Shown piece by piece: positions 5,903 through 7,683 of a stretch of DNA of 7,683 nucleotides (the stretch's first letter is position 1; the number at the start of each line of letters is the position of its first letter). A program made the translations under genes and the position numbers. Source of the stretch: Treponema sp. (GTDB lineage Bacteria > Spirochaetota > Spirochaetia > Treponematales > Breznakiellaceae); contig JAITAN010000015.1 in assembly GCA_031284105.1 (NCBI GenBank), positions 1 through 7,683 of the forward strand. The letters run 5' to 3'. The notes below the pieces were generated by a model that worked only from the letters and a program-made list of their open reading frames with translations, was not told the origin of the DNA and did not search any database.

Positions 5903-6000
5903 ACGGATACAACCGGAAACGCCGCGCGGCTGCAACTGTGATGAGAGTATGTGAGCAATTGGCGTTAATTCCGAATAGTATAGACATGAGGAGGTTATCC

Positions 6001-7158
6001 ATGATATTGATGAAAACAAGCAATCCGAACAGCGCGTTTTGTTTTCGAGCGCTGCTGTTCGCGGTCGCCGTATTGCTTGCGGCGCCGGCTGCCGCGCAGA
6101 CCCAACGGCAGACGCCGGTTCTCTCCGGCGTGCTCGACACGACCGTTCAAAGCGTCATCGGCAAGGACTCGTTTGCCATTCAGTTTGAGGAATACGCGAA
6201 TCTACGGCTTCAAACAAAAATTAAGGAGTTCGCTGTTTTTAACGCCGCGTTTAACCTTACCGCGGCGTCCGGCAATCCGGCGTCCGGCGCGGACGAGGAT
6301 CCGGCGCTTGGAGCGGGTGAAAACTACCGTGCAAGCATGGAATTAGAGCGGCTCTCCCTGCGGATCAACAGCGATTACGTTGATGCGGATATGGGACTCA
6401 TGCGCCTTGCCTTTGGCTACGGACAGATATTCGGTCCGTCGGACTTCCTCAATCCCCGCAACCCCCTCTACCCCAACGCCCGCGCGCGCGGTATTTTGGG
6501 GCTTGCGTTCTCCTTTTACCCGCCGGACGACTCCAAGGTACAGGTCTTTGCGTCCGCGCCGAAAGACCCGCTCGCAACGGACGGCGGCGGCTGGAACGCC
6601 GGACTCGCCTTTGATAACCACTGGGGCAAAGCGAGCCTTCAGACGCTCTACGTGTTTGAAACGCCCGGACGCGGCGCGGCGCTCGGCGTACATCGCGCGG
6701 GCGTGTCCGTAAAAGCCGATGCCGCAGTGGGTTTGGTCGCGGACGCGCTGTACGCCTACAACCATGACGATCGCCCGGGCGGAGAATCCGGCGGATTCTC
6801 CGGCGCTCTTTCCGCAAGCGGCGGTCTTGACTATTCTTTCTTTGACGGGAAGCTGTACCTGCTTGCCGAGTACCTCTTTTCAGGCGCTTCCTCGGCGACG
6901 GCTTTTAGTCAGGAAAACCCCTTTGGCTATAGCGACAGGCACAACCTCTACGCCCTTGTCCAATACGCTTTTACGGACTATACGAGCGCACGCGCGGCCT
7001 GTATGTTCGGCTTCGGAGATGATAACGCCCCTTCCGTAACGCCCGTCCTCACCGTTACCCACGACGTTTTTCAAGGTTTCTCGCTGACGTTGACCGTGCA
7101 GACGCCTATCCAACAGGAACAATGCGTTGTTTCGGCCCTTGGAAGGCTTAAATTCTGA
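6001..7158 (+). CDS. Predicted outer-membrane beta-barrel protein with signal peptide
   Basis: A 385-residue exported protein. ATG 6001 is chosen over the in-frame ATG at 5938 because AGGAGG (5989-5994) lies 6 nt upstream and the signal peptide then has a normal length: basic start, hydrophobic core at about 17-28, and cleavage after Ala32 (APAAA/QTQ). The mature part alternates polar and aromatic residues as in beta-strands, has many glycine-rich turns, lacks membrane helices, and ends in phenylalanine (ALGRLKF), the usual recognition end for barrel insertion. FGYGQIFGPSDFLNPRNP (138-155) recalls the (W/F)G.SD.FNP.NP motif of some porin-like barrels, so a porin or transport role is possible. 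Substrate unknown. Counted G+C reaches 72% at 6541-6600, unlike the operon just upstream. Flanked by its own promoter and terminator, so probably monocistronic. Confidence 0.8.
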   Translation: MILMKTSNPNSAFCFRALLFAVAVLLAAPAAAQTQRQTPVLSGVLDTTVQSVIGKDSFAIQFEEYANLRLQTKIKEFAVFNAAFNLTAASGNPASGADEDPALGAGENYRASMELERLSLRINSDYVDADMGLMRLAFGYGQIFGPSDFLNPRNPLYPNARARGILGLAFSFYPPDDSKVQVFASAPKDPLATDGGGWNAGLAFDNHWGKASLQTLYVFETPGRGAALGVHRAGVSVKADAAVGLVADALYAYNHDDRPGGESGGFSGALSASGGLDYSFFDGKLYLLAEYLFSGASSATAFSQENPFGYSDRHNLYALVQYAFTDYTSARAACMFGFGDDNAPSVTPVLTVTHDVFQGFSLTLTVQTPIQQEQCVVSALGRLKF

Positions 7159-7197
7159 TGCCCGCCAAAGCGCGAGCCGGAGGTTTGAGCTGTTTTG

Positions 7198-7230
7198 AAA
7201 AAGCGGGAATGTCATTTCCGCTTTTAATTT
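7198..7230 (+). terminator. Intrinsic terminator after the outer-membrane protein gene
   Basis: An 11-bp stem (AAAAGCGGGAA 7199-7209, TTTCCGCTTTT 7215-7225, one G-T pair) with a 5-nt loop ends in TTTTAATTT, about 40 nt past the stop codon. The A-run on the left arm would also let it work on the minus strand. Confidence 0.85.
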
Positions 7231-7232
7231 GC

Positions 7233-7255
7233 GCGGCCGGCGCAATACCGGCCGC
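7233..7255. repeat. Perfect 8-bp GC-rich inverted repeat
   Basis: Arms GCGGCCGG (7233-7240) and CCGGCCGC (7248-7255) flank the 7-nt loop CGCAATA, 7 bp after the terminator stem. It could be a second terminator-like hairpin (TCTTGGTT follows), or the boundary of an inserted or deleted segment, since the recognisable part of the next fragment begins directly after it. Confidence 0.7.
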
Positions 7256-7486
7256 TCTTGGTTAGAAAGTCTTTACTATGGTTTTGGAATTAACGCGCAC
7301 GCAACCGGCCGTAAGGTAATGATTTTAGCGGATGGCAGTGATTTAACGGCGCTATTAGAGGGACGCAGCGATTTAATGGAGGCGTTATATAGGAAAAACC
7401 GCTTTGCCGCACAAACGGGCGCTATTTATTTACGCATATATGGACTATTGCAACATATTGATAATATGAATATTTACTTGGTTTAA
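7256..7486 (+). pseudogene. Possible C-terminal fragment of a larger protein
   Basis: The frame encodes SWLESLYYGFGINAH and, after a short gap, RKVMILADGSDLTALLEGRS, then DLMEALYRKNRFAAQTGAIY, ending at TAA 7484-7486. It resembles the C-terminal pattern (ilidG.DL..vLEgridL.elL.rK...A..tG.iy) that I associate with some restriction-endonuclease-like proteins; this is from memory and unverified. No start codon has a proper ribosome-binding site: ATG 7319 gives 55 residues behind only TAAGG, and the TTG at 7229 lies inside the terminator and hairpin region. A truncated remnant is more likely than an intact gene. Chance coding is also possible. Confidence 0.3.
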
Positions 7487-7683
7487 TCATAGAAAATAAA
7501 TTTCAGGCGCTGCGGATGGCGCCTGCGGCGGCAAATTCGGGCAAAAAATATTGCGCATACCTACGGTATATACGCGCTCTATGGCATATAGCTATATACG
7601 CCCCCGTATCGTACAGGCCGTTCTATCGCGGCGGTTCCCGCGGCCAACGGCAGCTTTCACGGAACGCCTTCCGCGTTTATAAT
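7487..7683. other. Gene-free right edge with short palindromes
   Basis: No coding signal was recognised. Visible structure: AGGCGC/GCGCCT arms around 7504-7523, the hairpin ATACC-TAC-GGTAT near 7558-7570, two copies of TATATACGC 26 bp apart (7567-7575 and 7593-7601), and a perfect 12-bp palindrome ATATAGCTATAT (7586-7597). The last six bases (7678-7683) spell TATAAT, a possible -10 for a plus-strand gene beyond the window, but the -35 position is a poor match. Confidence 0.35.

Noticed and set aside
5938..6000. Upstream in-frame ATG as the start of the outer-membrane protein
   Set aside because: It would add 21 residues before the signal peptide and has no Shine-Dalgarno sequence, whereas AGGAGG lies 6 nt before ATG 6001.
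6343..6817. Minus-strand open frames inside the outer-membrane protein gene
   Set aside because: Antisense shadows in GC-rich sequence with no start signals or domains.

Overview
The window looks like chromosomal sequence from a spirochaete, most likely a gut-associated member of the Treponema group. This is inferred from protein style only: a polytopic methyl-accepting chemotaxis protein (MCP), a phenylalanine-terminated outer-membrane barrel, and old IS200/IS605 debris. No rRNA or tRNA fixes the taxonomy. Base composition is mosaic. A 60-base sample counted by hand in the outer-membrane gene is 72% G+C; samples in the 3' half of mntP and in the gene after it are each 25%.

Layout. 1-1833 (minus): an MCP that runs off the left edge. 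1834-2605: a gene-free interval holding two decayed pieces of an IS200/IS605-type transposase that point towards each other. The C-terminal half is on the plus strand, with a premature TGA in place of a conserved Trp and a strong hairpin after it. The frameshifted N-terminal half is on the minus strand. 2606-4357 (minus): a complete ABC exporter half-transporter with no partner gene beside it. 4358-4862: a divergent intergenic region built mainly of 23-bp tandem units, each a 16-bp inverted repeat plus a 7-bp linker. 4863-5850 (plus): a two-gene, AT-rich operon of mntP (manganese efflux) and a DUF1232/YkvA-type membrane protein. 6001-7158 (plus): a secreted beta-barrel protein with its own promoter and a clear terminator. 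7159-7683: hairpins, a possible C-terminal gene fragment, and short palindromes.

How the parts may work together. The dyad array lies between the divergently transcribed ABC exporter and mntP operon, so it is placed to control both. mntP exports Mn2+ and is usually under metal control, so a multi-site operator is the simplest reading. The regulator is unknown, and no yybP-ykoY manganese riboswitch was recognised. The MCP's putative -10 box lies at the edge of the transposase remnant, so its promoter may have been created or rearranged by the insertion. The array is the part of the window most likely to be undescribed.
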